A DNA stretch of 64,000 nt, taken from NCBI RefSeq assembly GCF_002277815.1, contig NZ_NKJI01000001.1, positions 179,501-243,500 of the forward strand, in the 5' to 3' direction. This stretch comes from Pseudomonas sp. ERMR1:02. GTDB taxonomy: Bacteria; Pseudomonadota; Gammaproteobacteria; Pseudomonadales; Pseudomonadaceae. Positions 54,779 to 64,000 of this stretch are shown here, piece after piece. A program made the position numbers and the translations under genes. The notes beneath the pieces were generated by a model. That model worked only from the letters and a program-made list of their open reading frames with translations, made no database searches and was not told where the DNA came from. Numbering within the stretch: the stretch's first letter is position 1; every line of letters starts with the position of its first letter.

Positions 54779-56180
54779 TTTATGGTCTCGTATATTTGCT
54801 CTCCAGCCATTTCACCAAGTGCGCCACCAAACTTCCCTCCAGCGTAAGAACCAATTCCAACTACCAAAATACTGCATGCTAATGGCGCAAAGCCGGCCGT
54901 AGGTACACTTAGTCCTATGCAAAGTCCTCCGACTAGCGGAGCAGTTATACCTCCCGCCAACACACCACCCCAATCCCACCCGCGAAATTACCCGCCTCAG
55001 TGAATTTAACCTGCTTACAGGCCTCGGTATTTCCCGCTGTACATACGTCCTGAACCTTCAGGGCAGACGCCCCGCCGCCAATCGCTGTACCCACCCAACC
55101 TCCGTACTGGATGTATTTAGAAGCCTTGGCCACTCCTTCAAGATGAGTCGCATGCCCCGGTATCTGCCCCCCAGGACTGGCGTCGGTCCAGAGGTGAACC
55201 AGGCTTTGGCTGGAAATGCCTAGTCTCTTTTTCAGGTTTATATGGTCAGGAAACCCGATGCCCTTGCGGGTGAGTGCCGTCATATGCGAATTGAGCTGTG
55301 CGAGCAGGCGTTGGCGTTCTGCAAAAAACGTCGGTGAGCGTAGATGTCCATCTTTTTGAAGCGTTCTTTGCTGCAACGCTTCGAGTTCCCTCATGGCCTC
55401 GCCAACGTTATCCAGATTATTTTTGAATATGCTCGCACCGACACCGATTGCGCTCGAACCATAGCCGAGGAATGTCTGGATGGCATCACGGTGGCGCACC
55501 ATGAAATCCGCTTCTTCCGAGCTGAGTGTTTCAATGATCTGGTTGGTTTTAGCTGCCACCTCCATGAGCATGGCTTCTTGCCGGGTGCATTGATGGTTAT
55601 TGGGATCACCGAGCACGATCATCGAGCCCGCTTTGACATCACGCAGATTAGGGTTCAGCAGCTTGAATTTGCCCATCACCGCCGGGTCGCGCAGGGTGAA
55701 GAGGTTGGACTCAAGTTGTTCGCGAGTGGTGCTTTTGGGGGCGATGTAAAAACCTGGTTCCTGGGCCGAGGTGTTGAGCGGAATTGGATTGGGATTGCTC
55801 CGCGCAGTCGCAAATGAGGATGGCATAGCTACCGGGTGGCTCGTGGCGCCTGCGGCCGGTTGTCTGACGGTCGGTGCTGCATGCGGTGAAGTACTTATTC
55901 TGGACCCATACGAGCCTGAGAAATTCGAGCCGATCAATGTCGCCCTGCAAGGGCAACCGCTGTAACTGTCCAGCGTACCGGCACGCAATCGTCCATTACT
56001 CTTCATGTAAGGAATACCGCCTAAAATCTTGTAGGTTTGGCCGTCCACGCCACAGCTGACCGGATCGCCTTCGCAAGCATAGGCGAGGCCATTCGCGCGA
56101 CTGCTTGTATCGGCGTCTGTGACCTCGCCTCCGCAGGTGGTCTTGTCACCCAAAACGATGAAGTGCCCTTTAACCATCAT
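54775..56180 (-). CDS. PAAR-LysM T6SS effector with glycine-zipper C-terminus (apparent frameshift)
   Basis: 468 residues after repair. Residues 1-90 form a PAAR/DUF4150-like spike tip (GDKTTCGGEVTDA, CEGDPVSCGVDGQTY, GTLDSYSGCPCRA), so the protein should sit on VgrG. A Pro/Ser-rich linker follows, then a LysM-like segment (residues 140-195, LLNPNLRDVKAGSMIVLGDP), a helical region, and a C-terminus of glycine-rich membrane-like helices (GWVGTAIGGGASAL, GGITAPLVGGLCIGLSV, SYAGGKFGGALGEMAG). A membrane-disrupting toxin is the inference. The frame breaks at CCCC 54968-54971; a fifth C joins GNFAGGIGGG to VLAGGITAPL. ATG at 56177 is an alternative start. Confidence 0.78.
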
Positions 56181-56387
56181 TAAACTCCCTGTCTCTTCGC
56201 GCCATGAAGCGCACTGCCATTAACGGTGCATTGCACCGACTCAGGTTTAAGTTGGCCTTATGCAAGGTACTTATGAAAAGACGCAACTCAAGACGGCAGA
56301 GATCAAATCGGACGTGTCCTACGCGTGCTTCAGAAACAGGGAAGGGATCTGTGTAGGAACGCTCACTACCCCAGTGGCTTGGCCAAG

Positions 56388-56425
56388 AAAAACCCCGATT
56401 GGTGTCATCACCAATCGGGGTTTTT
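56388..56425. terminator. Bidirectional terminator before the DUF6124 gene
   Basis: A 17-bp perfect stem AAAAACCCCGATTGGTG/CACCAATCGGGGTTTTT with a 4-base loop, flanked by A and T runs, lying 14 bases after the end of the minus-strand DUF6124 gene. Confidence 0.9.
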
Positions 56426-56438
56426 CCTGCATTGAGGG

Positions 56439-56833
56439 TTAGATGGTTCGACTGTGTTGCTTGGCAATAATCGCCGCCATTTCCGGTTCATCCAGATGAT
56501 CCAGCGCTCGCTCTACCAACAATTCACACCATCGGCCATGCGGTTGAGCGCCAAGGCTACAGAGCGGCGTGAGCCATCCACGTCGTCGGCGAGGTCGGCA
56601 GCGATGGCGCTGATGGACAGCAGATCTTCTGAGGCGTTGGCCAGGAGTGCTTCAGTGTCGATGTCTGGGCAGACGCTGAAGAGTTGACCGTTACGTTTGG
56701 GTGGTTTCTTTTCGGTTGGCGGGAAGTGATGGTCGAGGGCGCGTTCGGCGGCTTCGTGGAGTTTCTTTGAATCGATGTTTTCGTAGGGCGATGCCGGATC
56801 GGTGTCCGGCGGGTTAGGTGTCACTTTGAACAT
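56439..56833 (-). CDS. DUF6124-like Pseudomonas protein (apparent frameshift)
   Basis: 131 residues after repair. Starts MFKVTPNPPDTDPASPYENID, then KKLHEAAERALDHHFPP and a C-terminal SAIAADLADDVDGSRRSVA region, matching the DUF6124 family found only in pseudomonads. The frame breaks at AA 56521-56522; a third A gives ADGVNLLVERALDHLDEPEM and a normal end. Function unknown; members occur in several copies per genome. Confidence 0.74.
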
Positions 56834-57501
56834 GTCTTAGCTCTCTCTTGAGTGAGGCCGCGACCAGTTCGCTACTAAACGAAAGGGAGGCAGCTGTACG
56901 CAGGTTAGTAGACCGACGAGCTAAGAAATCGGCGCGCCCAAGGACGCCCTACGCACAGCTACCATCAAGGACAGAGTTGGACCCTGGCTGATGAAACTTG
57001 TACGACTTAACTACGGCAGGCTACTAAACCCGATCACTGACGATCAGTGACGCGAATCAAGTTACCGAGCGGTTCCAAGGCGCACAAGCCGGCGGATTCT
57101 GGCGTAACTGTAGGCAACGGCACAAGGCGTTGTAGCTTTCACGAAGTAAATCTGACAGTGGTTAAACAAACATTTTTTGCGTTAACTATTAACAATGAAG
57201 GCGAAATTTTGCCTGTCGAAAGGCTATTAAAGAGCGCAAAAAATTGCACAGTCGAGGTCAGTAGTGAACCAATATCCGCCAGTAAATGCATGTCGTACAC
57301 AGCCTTAAGGCAATTCGTATGAAATGCGGAGAAACTTCCTACATACGTATTATCGATTACAGAATAAGTTCTTGGTCCTTCACCAAATGCCCTTTTGCTT
57401 ATCTTCGAGTCGAGTGCACATGTCCAGAATCAAGCCGTAGGTCGGTGCTATCTTGAGCTAATACCTGCGAGCGTCGCTTTCGGTGCAACTTGTAAGTTTA
57501 T
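56834..57501. other. 668-bp intergenic region upstream of the T6SS operon
   Basis: No convincing gene; frames here lack ribosome sites and family features. The 3' half (57150-57500) is A/T-rich as expected of a regulated promoter. A TCACTGA-N3-TCAGTGA palindrome lies at 57034-57050 and short CTACTAAAC/GTTAGTAG units recur near 56870-57030. I looked for a sigma-54 TGGCAC-N5-TTGC element and did not find one. Confidence 0.5.
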
Positions 57502-59057
57502 ATGACGTACTCAAATAAACTTTCGGCGCACTATTCCGATTTAGCCAAAGCACCTGTCCGCGAAGAAAAATTCGCAGGGGAGGATGCCCGCTACTCAAGC
57601 GAGTATGAAGCGCTGGAATACGAGCTTGGCAAAGCCCAGTCCGTGCACGAATGCGGTCAGATCGACTGGCTGAAAGTTCGCGAAAACTGCGAAAGCCTGC
57701 TGCGCACCCAGTCCAAGGATTTGCGAGTCGGCGCTTGGCTGACCTGGGCCTTGTACCAGTGCGAATCATTCCAGGGACTATTGGCTGGTCTCGGATTGCT
57801 TCGCTATCTATGTAAAAACCATTGGCTCGAAATTTACCCGAGCAAACCCCGCACCCGCGCCGCCGCTATCAGCTGGTTGGTGCCGCGTCTTGAACAGGTA
57901 CTCACTGAAAACGTCGCGATCAAAGAGCAGTTGCCCTTGTTCCGCCAACTTGTGGAGCATCTGGAGGGACTAGATGCCATTTGCACCGAACATCTCGGTG
58001 GCGATGCACCCTTGTTGCTACCGATTTGCCGTCGCCTGAAAAATCTGGTGCAGCGCGCTGTCGAACATCAGCCCGCACCCAGCGTCCTGGAGTCCGCGGT
58101 GGCTCAGGTCAAGCAGGTTGCCACGCAGTTGTTCAATCCCTGCGCACCCATCGATAACGAAAAAGATGCCCATAAAGCCTTGCGTGCTCAACAGGACAGC
58201 GCGCGGCCACTGTGTGCCTGGTGGCTTAAGCAGAGGGCCACCGATCTGCGCGCATTACGCCTGAATCGTACGCTGCTCTGGCTACCTGTAGACACATTGC
58301 CCGAGCGCAACGCAGAGCAGATCACAGTGCTGCGCGGACTACCTGTCGACAGGCTCAAGTTCTTTCAGGAGCGTTACGATCAAGCCCGTTACGCCGACTT
58401 GCTGGTGGAGCTGGAGCCCAGTCTGTCCAAAGCGCCGTTCTGGTTTGATGGTCAGAGATTGGTTTGGGAGTGTCTTCAGGGGCTGAACGCGGAAATGGCC
58501 ATGCGTGAAGTGGAAATCCACTTCGCACTGTTGATGCAGCGTCTGCCCGGCATCCTCGAATTACGCTTTCATGACGGCACTCCTTTCGCCGACCCGGCCA
58601 CACGCTCGTGGGTCGATGTCCAGGTCACGCCGCATCTGCAAAATCCCCATGCACCGCGTCCTGTAGAAACCGCCGAAATACAACCAGCCTGGGAGCAGGC
58701 CCTAGAAGACGTTCAGCCGATTCTGCGCAAGGACGGCCTCAAGGCTGCGGTGCAGATTCTCAAGCAAGGCCTGCACAGCGCCTATGGCGCCCGCGAGCAG
58801 TTTTTCTGGCAGTTCGCTCTCGCGCGGCTTTGCTTTATGGCCAAAAATTTGAATTGGCCAAGAGCCAACTTGAAAACCTTGACCAGACATTACGGGACGC
58901 AGGCCTGCATACCTGGGAGCCGGATCTTGCGCTGCAGGTGCTGCAACTACTGCATAACTGCTGCGAGTTGTTGCCGCAGAACCACGCGGTGCGCGAATGC
59001 AAGGAAGAGATTTATCGCAGGCTGTGCCACCTCGATCTTGAAGTGGCACTCGACTAG
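57502..59057 (+). CDS. tssA: Type VI secretion protein TssA (apparent frameshift)
   Basis: 518 residues after repair: N-terminal ImpA domain (WLKVRENCESLLRTQSKDLR, LAGLGLLRYLCKNHWLEIYP) and a C-terminal helical VasJ-like domain. TssA primes sheath assembly and caps the distal end. The frame breaks at the A5 run 58843-58847; one more A gives CFMAKKFELAKSQLENLDQT and a full C-terminus ending LEVALD. It is longer than the 344-residue type of the H1 system and nearer in length to H2-type TssA. tssB follows after 32 bases. Confidence 0.88.
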
Positions 59058-59089
59058 GCCCAAGGGCCCCAACCGCAAGGAGAATCGCC

Positions 59090-59593
59090 ATGGCCAAAGA
59101 AGGCTCGGTAGCCCCCAAGGAACGCATTAACGTCACTTTCAAGCCCGCAACTGGAGGCACTCAGGAAGAGATCGAACTGCCGCTGAAGCTGCTGGCGATC
59201 GGTGACTACACCCAACGCAAGGACGAACGCAAAGTTGAAGATCGCAAGCCGATCAACATCGACAAGATGACCTTTGACGAAGTGATGGCTAAACAGGATC
59301 TCCAGGTGACGTTGAGCGTGCCGAACCGACTTCAGGATGACAGCAGCACTGAAGACCTGGTCGTGGATCTGCGTGTCGATTCGATGAAGGATTTCAATCC
59401 AGCCAGCCTGGTCGAGCAAGTGCCTGAACTGAAAAAACTGATGGAGCTGCGTAATGCGTTGGTGGCGCTCAAGGGACCGCTGGGTAACGCACCGGCGTTC
59501 CGCAAGGCCATTGAAGGTGTTCTGGCAGACGACGAATCCCGCAGCCGCGTACTAGACGAGTTGGGGCTGAACGCCGCCGCCCAACCCGCCTGA
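59090..59593 (+). CDS. tssB: T6SS contractile sheath small subunit TssB
   Basis: 167 residues from MAKEGSVAPKERINVTFKPA after AAGGAGA. The TssB/VipA fold: IELPLKLLAIGDYTQRKDER, IDKMTFDEVMAKQDLQVT and FNPASLVEQVPELKKLMELR. It pairs with TssC to build the sheath. Confidence 0.95.
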   Translation: MAKEGSVAPKERINVTFKPATGGTQEEIELPLKLLAIGDYTQRKDERKVEDRKPINIDKMTFDEVMAKQDLQVTLSVPNRLQDDSSTEDLVVDLRVDSMKDFNPASLVEQVPELKKLMELRNALVALKGPLGNAPAFRKAIEGVLADDESRSRVLDELGLNAAAQPA

Positions 59594-59622
59594 ATCCGCC
59601 ATCAGTCAAGGAAGCCAATATC

Positions 59623-61095
59623 GTGAACACGAATGCAGCACAGCAACATAGTGATGAGAGTGAATACAGCATTCTCGATAGCATCATTGCCGAGACCCGC
59701 CTGAGCCCCGACGACGAAGCCTACGACATCGCCAAACGCGGTGTGTCTGCGTTTATCGAAGAGCTGCTAAAGCCACAGAACAGTGGGGAGCCGGTTAAAA
59801 AGGCCATGGTCGACCGGATGATTGCCGAGATCGACACCAAGCTCAGCCGCCAAATGGACGAAATCCTCCATCACCCGGACTTTCAGTCGCTGGAGTCTTC
59901 ATGGCGTGGTTTGCAATTGTTGGTTGATCGCACCAACTTTCGCGAGAACATCAAGATTGAGATCCTCAACGTCTCCAAAGAAGACCTGCTGGACGACTTC
60001 GAAGATTCGCCAGAGGTGATGCAGGCTGGGTTGTACAAACACATCTACACCGCTGAGTACGGTCAGTTCGGCGGTCAACCGGTCGGAGCGATCATCGCCA
60101 ACTACTTCATGTCCCCGAGCTCGCCGGATGTGAAATTGATGCAGTACGTTTCCAGTGTTGCCTGCATGTCCCATGCGCCCTTCATCGCTGCGGCCGGACC
60201 GAAATTTTTCGGCCTCGAGAGCTTCACCGGTCTGCCGGATCTGAAAGATTTGAAAGATCACTTCGAAGGCCCGCAATTTGCCAAATGGCAGAGTTTCCGC
60301 CAATCGGAAGATGCGCGTTACATGGGGCTGACGGTCCCCCGTTTCCTACTGCGTAATCCGTACGACCCGGAAGAAAACCCGGTGAAATCGTTCGTATACA
60401 AAGAAACGGTGGTCAACAGCCACGAGCACTACCTGTGGGGCAATACTGCATACGCACTCGGTACCCGACTGACAGACAGCTTCGCCATGTTCCGCTGGTG
60501 CCCAAATATTATCGGTCCGCAGAGCGGCGGTGCGGTTGACGATCTGCCGTTGCATCACTTCGAAAGCATGGGCGAAATCGAAACCAAGATTCCGACTGAA
60601 GTGCTGGTATCTGATCGCCGTGAATACGAGTTGGCGGAGGAGGGGTTTATCGCCCTCACGATGCGCAAGGGTAGCGACAACGCAGCATTCTTTTCCGCGA
60701 GCTCCGTTCAGAAGCCGAAACACTTCGGCATCAGCGCCGAAGGCAAGGTTGCAGAGTTGAACTACAAACTCAGCACTCAACTGCCTTACATGATGATCGT
60801 CAACCGACTCGCTCACTATCTGAAAGTGCTGCAGCGTGAGCAACTTGGTTCCTGGAAGGAGCGGACCGACCTGGAGCTGGAGTTGAACGAGTGGATTCGA
60901 CAATACGTGGCTGATCAGGAAAACCCGAGTGCCGAGGTCCGTGGACGTCGGCCACTGCGTGCGGCTCAGATCATTGTCAGCGATGTTGACGGCGAGCCTG
61001 GTTGGTACCGCGTCAGCCTCAACGTGCGCCCGCACTTCAAGTACATGGGTGCAGATTTCACTCTGTCCCTGGTCGGCAAACTGGACAAAGAGTAA
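59623..61095 (+). CDS. tssC: T6SS contractile sheath large subunit TssC
   Basis: 490 residues from a GTG start after AAGGAAG. TssC/VipB motifs: DFQSLESSWRGLQLLVDRTN, FGGQPVGAIIANYFMSPSSP, LPYMMIVNRLAHYLKVLQRE. The sheath contracts to drive the Hcp tube. Confidence 0.96.
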   Translation: MNTNAAQQHSDESEYSILDSIIAETRLSPDDEAYDIAKRGVSAFIEELLKPQNSGEPVKKAMVDRMIAEIDTKLSRQMDEILHHPDFQSLESSWRGLQLLVDRTNFRENIKIEILNVSKEDLLDDFEDSPEVMQAGLYKHIYTAEYGQFGGQPVGAIIANYFMSPSSPDVKLMQYVSSVACMSHAPFIAAAGPKFFGLESFTGLPDLKDLKDHFEGPQFAKWQSFRQSEDARYMGLTVPRFLLRNPYDPEENPVKSFVYKETVVNSHEHYLWGNTAYALGTRLTDSFAMFRWCPNIIGPQSGGAVDDLPLHHFESMGEIETKIPTEVLVSDRREYELAEEGFIALTMRKGSDNAAFFSASSVQKPKHFGISAEGKVAELNYKLSTQLPYMMIVNRLAHYLKVLQREQLGSWKERTDLELELNEWIRQYVADQENPSAEVRGRRPLRAAQIIVSDVDGEPGWYRVSLNVRPHFKYMGADFTLSLVGKLDKE

Positions 61096-61108
61096 GCGGA
61101 GCTGACGC

Positions 61109-61519
61109 ATGACTGGATACGGCAGCCTCTTCGAACGCCTGGGTGGCGACGCGAAAAAACGTGTCGGCTGGAGTCGCGAAAACTCCGCCATGGCGTCTGT
61201 GGCTGCCCATCTGGCCAAGATGCTAAGTACCCGCGCGGGCAGTGTGCGGACACTGCCCGACTACGGATTACCCGATCTCAATGATATGCGCCTGAGTCTG
61301 CACGACTCCTTGAGTCAAGCGCGCCTGGTCATCGAAAACTTCATCGAGGCCTACGAGCCTCGTCTGAGCAAAGTTCGTGTTTCTGCTGGGCCTCGTGATG
61401 ACGATCGGCTTCGCCTGTCCTTCAGCATTGAAGGTCTGCTGGAAGTCGACGGCTTCAAACATAAGGTGTGTTTTGCCGCGTGCCTGGATGGCAGCGGGCA
61501 GGTAAAGGTCAGCCAATGA
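61109..61519 (+). CDS. tssE: T6SS baseplate protein TssE
   Basis: 136 residues, gp25-like: TRAGSVRTLPDYGLPDLNDM is the family core. Starts 13 bases after tssC with a GGAG site. It is the baseplate wedge component that contacts the sheath. Confidence 0.93.
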   Translation: MTGYGSLFERLGGDAKKRVGWSRENSAMASVAAHLAKMLSTRAGSVRTLPDYGLPDLNDMRLSLHDSLSQARLVIENFIEAYEPRLSKVRVSAGPRDDDRLRLSFSIEGLLEVDGFKHKVCFAACLDGSGQVKVSQ

Positions 61520-61534
61520 CAAACGGAATTTTCC

Positions 61535-63322
61535 ATGTCCTTTAACCACTACTACCAAAGCGAACTGACCGCACTTCGCCAGTTGGGTCGTCGTTTCGCC
61601 GAACGTAGTCCTGCTTTGGCGCCTTTCCTGGGGCAGCCCGGACGGGATCCGGATGTGGAGCGTTTGCTGGAAGGCTTCGCGTTTTTGACCGGGCGCCTGC
61701 GGCAGAAGCTCGACGACGAATTGCCAGAGTTAAGCCACTCGTTGATGCAATTGCTTTGGCCCAACTATATGCGACCGCTGCCGGCATTCAGCATTTTGCA
61801 GTTCGCGCCATTGGCGCGTTCGGAGTCGGCATTTGTGGTTGAACGCGACACCCCGGTGGAAAGTGTACCGATCGATGGTGTGCGTTGCCGTTTCCGCACG
61901 TGCTACTCAACCGAGGTCTCAGCGCTGGATCTTGTAGCGCTGAATTATTCGGTCAAGGGCGATGGTTCGCTTTTGAGTCTACGACTGGGGATGAGCGCTG
62001 AAGGCCATTTTGGTGAGCTGGGATTGAACCGTTTGCGTCTGCACTTTACGGGCGAACGTTACATTAGCCAAATGCTTTACCTGAGCCTGTTGCGCCATCT
62101 GCAAGGCATCGAGCTGATCCCGCTAGATGGTGCCGGCAAGCCAATCGCCGGGGTGAACGACATGCCGCTGTCACTTCGGTTACCTGGCGATCGCGTGCAA
62201 CCGGTGGGTTTTGCCGAAGAAGACGCGTTGGTTCCGTACCCGTTGAATACCTTCCGTGGTTATCGCTACCTGCAAGAGTATTTCGCTTTTCAGGACAAGT
62301 TCCTGTTCGTTGACATCAACGATCTCGACCTGCTCAGGAGCTTGTCCGAAGACCACGTAAAGCAAGTGCGGGGTCTGGAGTTGCGCTTTGATATTCGCAA
62401 GAGTGGAATGCAGCGACTGCGCCCGACCCTGGACAACATAAAGCTCCACTGCACGCCGATCGTAAATCTGTTCACGCACGATGCGCTGCCAGTGCGTCTC
62501 GACGGAAAGCAGGATGAACACTTGCTTCTGCCAGCCCAGTACGACCCGGAAAACTGCGGTGTTTTCTCGGTAGAAAGCGTCACCGGATGGAGGTCTGGTG
62601 GCTTTGGTGAACGGGAGTACGTGCCGTTCGAGTCCTTCGAGCACGATCCGAGTTTTGATGTGCCGGCCAGCCGTCCGCATTACAGCGTTCGCCAGCGCTC
62701 ATCCTTGCTACACGACGGCCTCGATACCTATCTGAGCTTCGGTATTCAACACTCTGAAGTGCAGGAAACGCTCTCGATCGAGTTGGTGTGCACTAACCAG
62801 AATCTGCCTCGCAAGTTAAAGCTCGGTGACATCAATCAGCGTTGCTCACAGACGCCGGAGTTCCTGAGTTTTCGCAATATAACTTCCGTCACGTCATGTT
62901 TTGCACCGCCGCTCAATCGGGACTTCCTCTGGAAGCTGATCAGCAACATGTCGCTCAACTATCTATCCCTGGCTGACGTGAATGCGCTGAAGCTGATTCT
63001 CGAAACCTACGACCTGCCGCGCTACTACGACCAGCATGCTGAAAAGGTCAGCAAAAGGCTGCTCGACGGGCTCAAGTCGATCAAGCATCAGCACGTCGAC
63101 AGATTGCACCGTGGATTGCCGGTACGAGGCTTGCGCACTGAATTGATCATCGACCCACAAGGGTACATCGGCGAGGGCGATCTGTTCGTGTTCGCTTCGG
63201 TACTCAACGAGTTTTTCGCACTTTACGCCAGCCTCAATTCGTATCACGAACTGCGGGTAATAAGCACGCAAGGAGAAGTCTATCAATGGACGCCCCGCAT
63301 GGGTCTTCAGCCCCTGCTTTGA
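61535..63322 (+). CDS. tssF: T6SS baseplate protein TssF
   Basis: 595 residues, starts MSFNHYYQSELTALRQLGRR, the usual TssF/ImpG opening; GFAFLTGRLRQKLDDELPEL and a C-terminal LRTELIIDPQGYIGEGDLFVF follow. Together with TssG, TssE and TssK it forms the baseplate. The last 37 bases overlap tssG. Confidence 0.95.
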   Translation: MSFNHYYQSELTALRQLGRRFAERSPALAPFLGQPGRDPDVERLLEGFAFLTGRLRQKLDDELPELSHSLMQLLWPNYMRPLPAFSILQFAPLARSESAFVVERDTPVESVPIDGVRCRFRTCYSTEVSALDLVALNYSVKGDGSLLSLRLGMSAEGHFGELGLNRLRLHFTGERYISQMLYLSLLRHLQGIELIPLDGAGKPIAGVNDMPLSLRLPGDRVQPVGFAEEDALVPYPLNTFRGYRYLQEYFAFQDKFLFVDINDLDLLRSLSEDHVKQVRGLELRFDIRKSGMQRLRPTLDNIKLHCTPIVNLFTHDALPVRLDGKQDEHLLLPAQYDPENCGVFSVESVTGWRSGGFGEREYVPFESFEHDPSFDVPASRPHYSVRQRSSLLHDGLDTYLSFGIQHSEVQETLSIELVCTNQNLPRKLKLGDINQRCSQTPEFLSFRNITSVTSCFAPPLNRDFLWKLISNMSLNYLSLADVNALKLILETYDLPRYYDQHAEKVSKRLLDGLKSIKHQHVDRLHRGLPVRGLRTELIIDPQGYIGEGDLFVFASVLNEFFALYASLNSYHELRVISTQGEVYQWTPRMGLQPLL

Positions 63323-64000
63323 GCGGGCTGAGCCAGGTAATACGCGAGTACTCACTGTTTCAGGCCGTGCGGCTGGTGATTGATCGACTGCGCGAGAAAC
63401 ACCCGCACCTGAGTGAAGACGATTTGTACGATCAACTGGAGTTCCAGGCCAATCCGAGCCTCGGTTTTCCTGGTAGCGATGTGGACAGCGTGGAATTTTT
63501 TGAGGAGCACGGGCAGATGCGAGCGCGGTTGCGCTTCAACCTGATGAGTCTGGTGGGGGCCGGTTCACCACTGCCGGCGTTCTACGCCGAACAGGCATTG
63601 AGCGATAGCGAAGATGGCAACCCGACCCGCAACTTCCTCGATCTGTTCCATCACCGTTTGCAGCGATTGATGTGGCCGATCTGGCGCAAGTATCGATACC
63701 ACGCTGGGTTCCAGAGTGGTGCCCTTGATTCGTTTTCATCGCAGCTGTTTGCCCTGATCGGCCTTGGTGGCGAAGAGATTCGCAAGGCCCAGGAGCTGAA
63801 CTGGAAGCGCCTATTACCGTACCTGGGTCTGCTCAGTCTGAGGGCACACTCGGCTGCATTGATCGAGGCAGTTCTACGGTACTACTTCAAGCATGCAGAG
63901 CTGACCATCGAGCAATGCATCGAGCGTAGTGTCGACATTCTCGACGAGCAACGTAATTGCCTTGGACGTAGTAACAGCAAGCTCGGTGACGACCTGGTAC
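63286..64000 (+). CDS. tssG: T6SS baseplate protein TssG (3' partial)
   Basis: The frame starts MDAPHGSSAPALSGLSQVIR and stays open to the end of the window (238 codons). TssG/ImpH motifs: FQAVRLVIDRLREK, FQANPSLGFPGSDV and FNLMSLVGAGSPLPAFYAEQ. It overlaps the end of tssF, showing translational coupling. The remaining third lies outside. Confidence 0.93.
   Translation, partial: MDAPHGSSAPALSGLSQVIREYSLFQAVRLVIDRLREKHPHLSEDDLYDQLEFQANPSLGFPGSDVDSVEFFEEHGQMRARLRFNLMSLVGAGSPLPAFYAEQALSDSEDGNPTRNFLDLFHHRLQRLMWPIWRKYRYHAGFQSGALDSFSSQLFALIGLGGEEIRKAQELNWKRLLPYLGLLSLRAHSAALIEAVLRYYFKHAELTIEQCIERSVDILDEQRNCLGRSNSKLGDDLV

Noticed and set aside
57047..57322. A 91-codon frame upstream of tssA
   Set aside because: No ribosome site, no recognisable features, in an A/T-rich promoter region.
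1..64000. tRNA and rRNA genes
   Set aside because: No cloverleaf with conserved T-arm or rRNA sequence was seen on either strand by reading.

Overview
The window is a bacterial chromosome segment, almost certainly from a fluorescent Pseudomonas of the P. fluorescens group. The evidence is the high coding density and GC content, the gene sets and their order (pycR-pycA-pycB, aspA/LysR, purEK, pstSCAB-phoU, phoBR, ubiCA, rubredoxin/rubredoxin reductase/HU, which as I recall lie in the PA5348-PA5442 part of P. aeruginosa, on the left flank of oriC), and about sixteen intergenic REP/REPIN inverted repeats of the GGGAGCGGGCTTGCTCGC and TAGGAGC families that are typical of this group.

Layout. 1-9.1 kb: a GGDEF/EAL sensor (5' end outside the window), a small unknown protein, an RpiR/HexR-like regulator, then the divergent pycR / pycAB locus for a two-subunit biotin-dependent pyruvate carboxylase. 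9.3-16 kb: accessory genes, namely a small autotransporter barrel, a HipA kinase-HTH toxin-antitoxin module behind four operators spaced exactly 42 bp apart, two GNATs, a PaiB-like protein and a MocR regulator whose linker DNA holds an array of DnaA-box-like repeats. 16-20.6 kb: one 1530-residue DUF6543/dermonecrotic-toxin-like protein. 20.9-30 kb: polyamine genes (AraC regulator, acetylpolyamine amidohydrolase, polyamine-binding protein) and asparagine/aspartate use (asparaginase, AGCS symporter, aspA, LysR). 30.3-36 kb: purEK, a GlsB-type membrane protein, a DUF3299 protein, an aldose-epimerase-like enzyme, a thioesterase and an MFS transporter. 36.2-49.3 kb: the phosphate block pstS, pstCAB-phoU and phoBR, with Pho boxes, interleaved with a PilZ-type response regulator, an M23 peptidase and a CNNM/CorC protein. 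49.3-53.4 kb: a secreted COG4315-like protein, ubiCA, rubredoxin and its reductase, and HU. 53.4-64 kb: a lower-GC effector island (PAAR/LysM/glycine-zipper protein with three tandem paralogous membrane proteins that look like immunity proteins, and a DUF6124 protein), followed by a type VI secretion cluster tssA-B-C-E-F-G that runs off the end.

Quality warning. Twelve genes are broken by a single missing base in a homopolymer; restoring the base gives a family-length continuous protein in every case. I read these as assembly deletion errors, not real pseudogenes, and give the joined coordinates with the site of each break.

Functionally, the most interesting parts are the T6SS effector/immunity island next to the tss operon, the phased HipA operators and the DnaA-box array near the inferred origin side of the chromosome.
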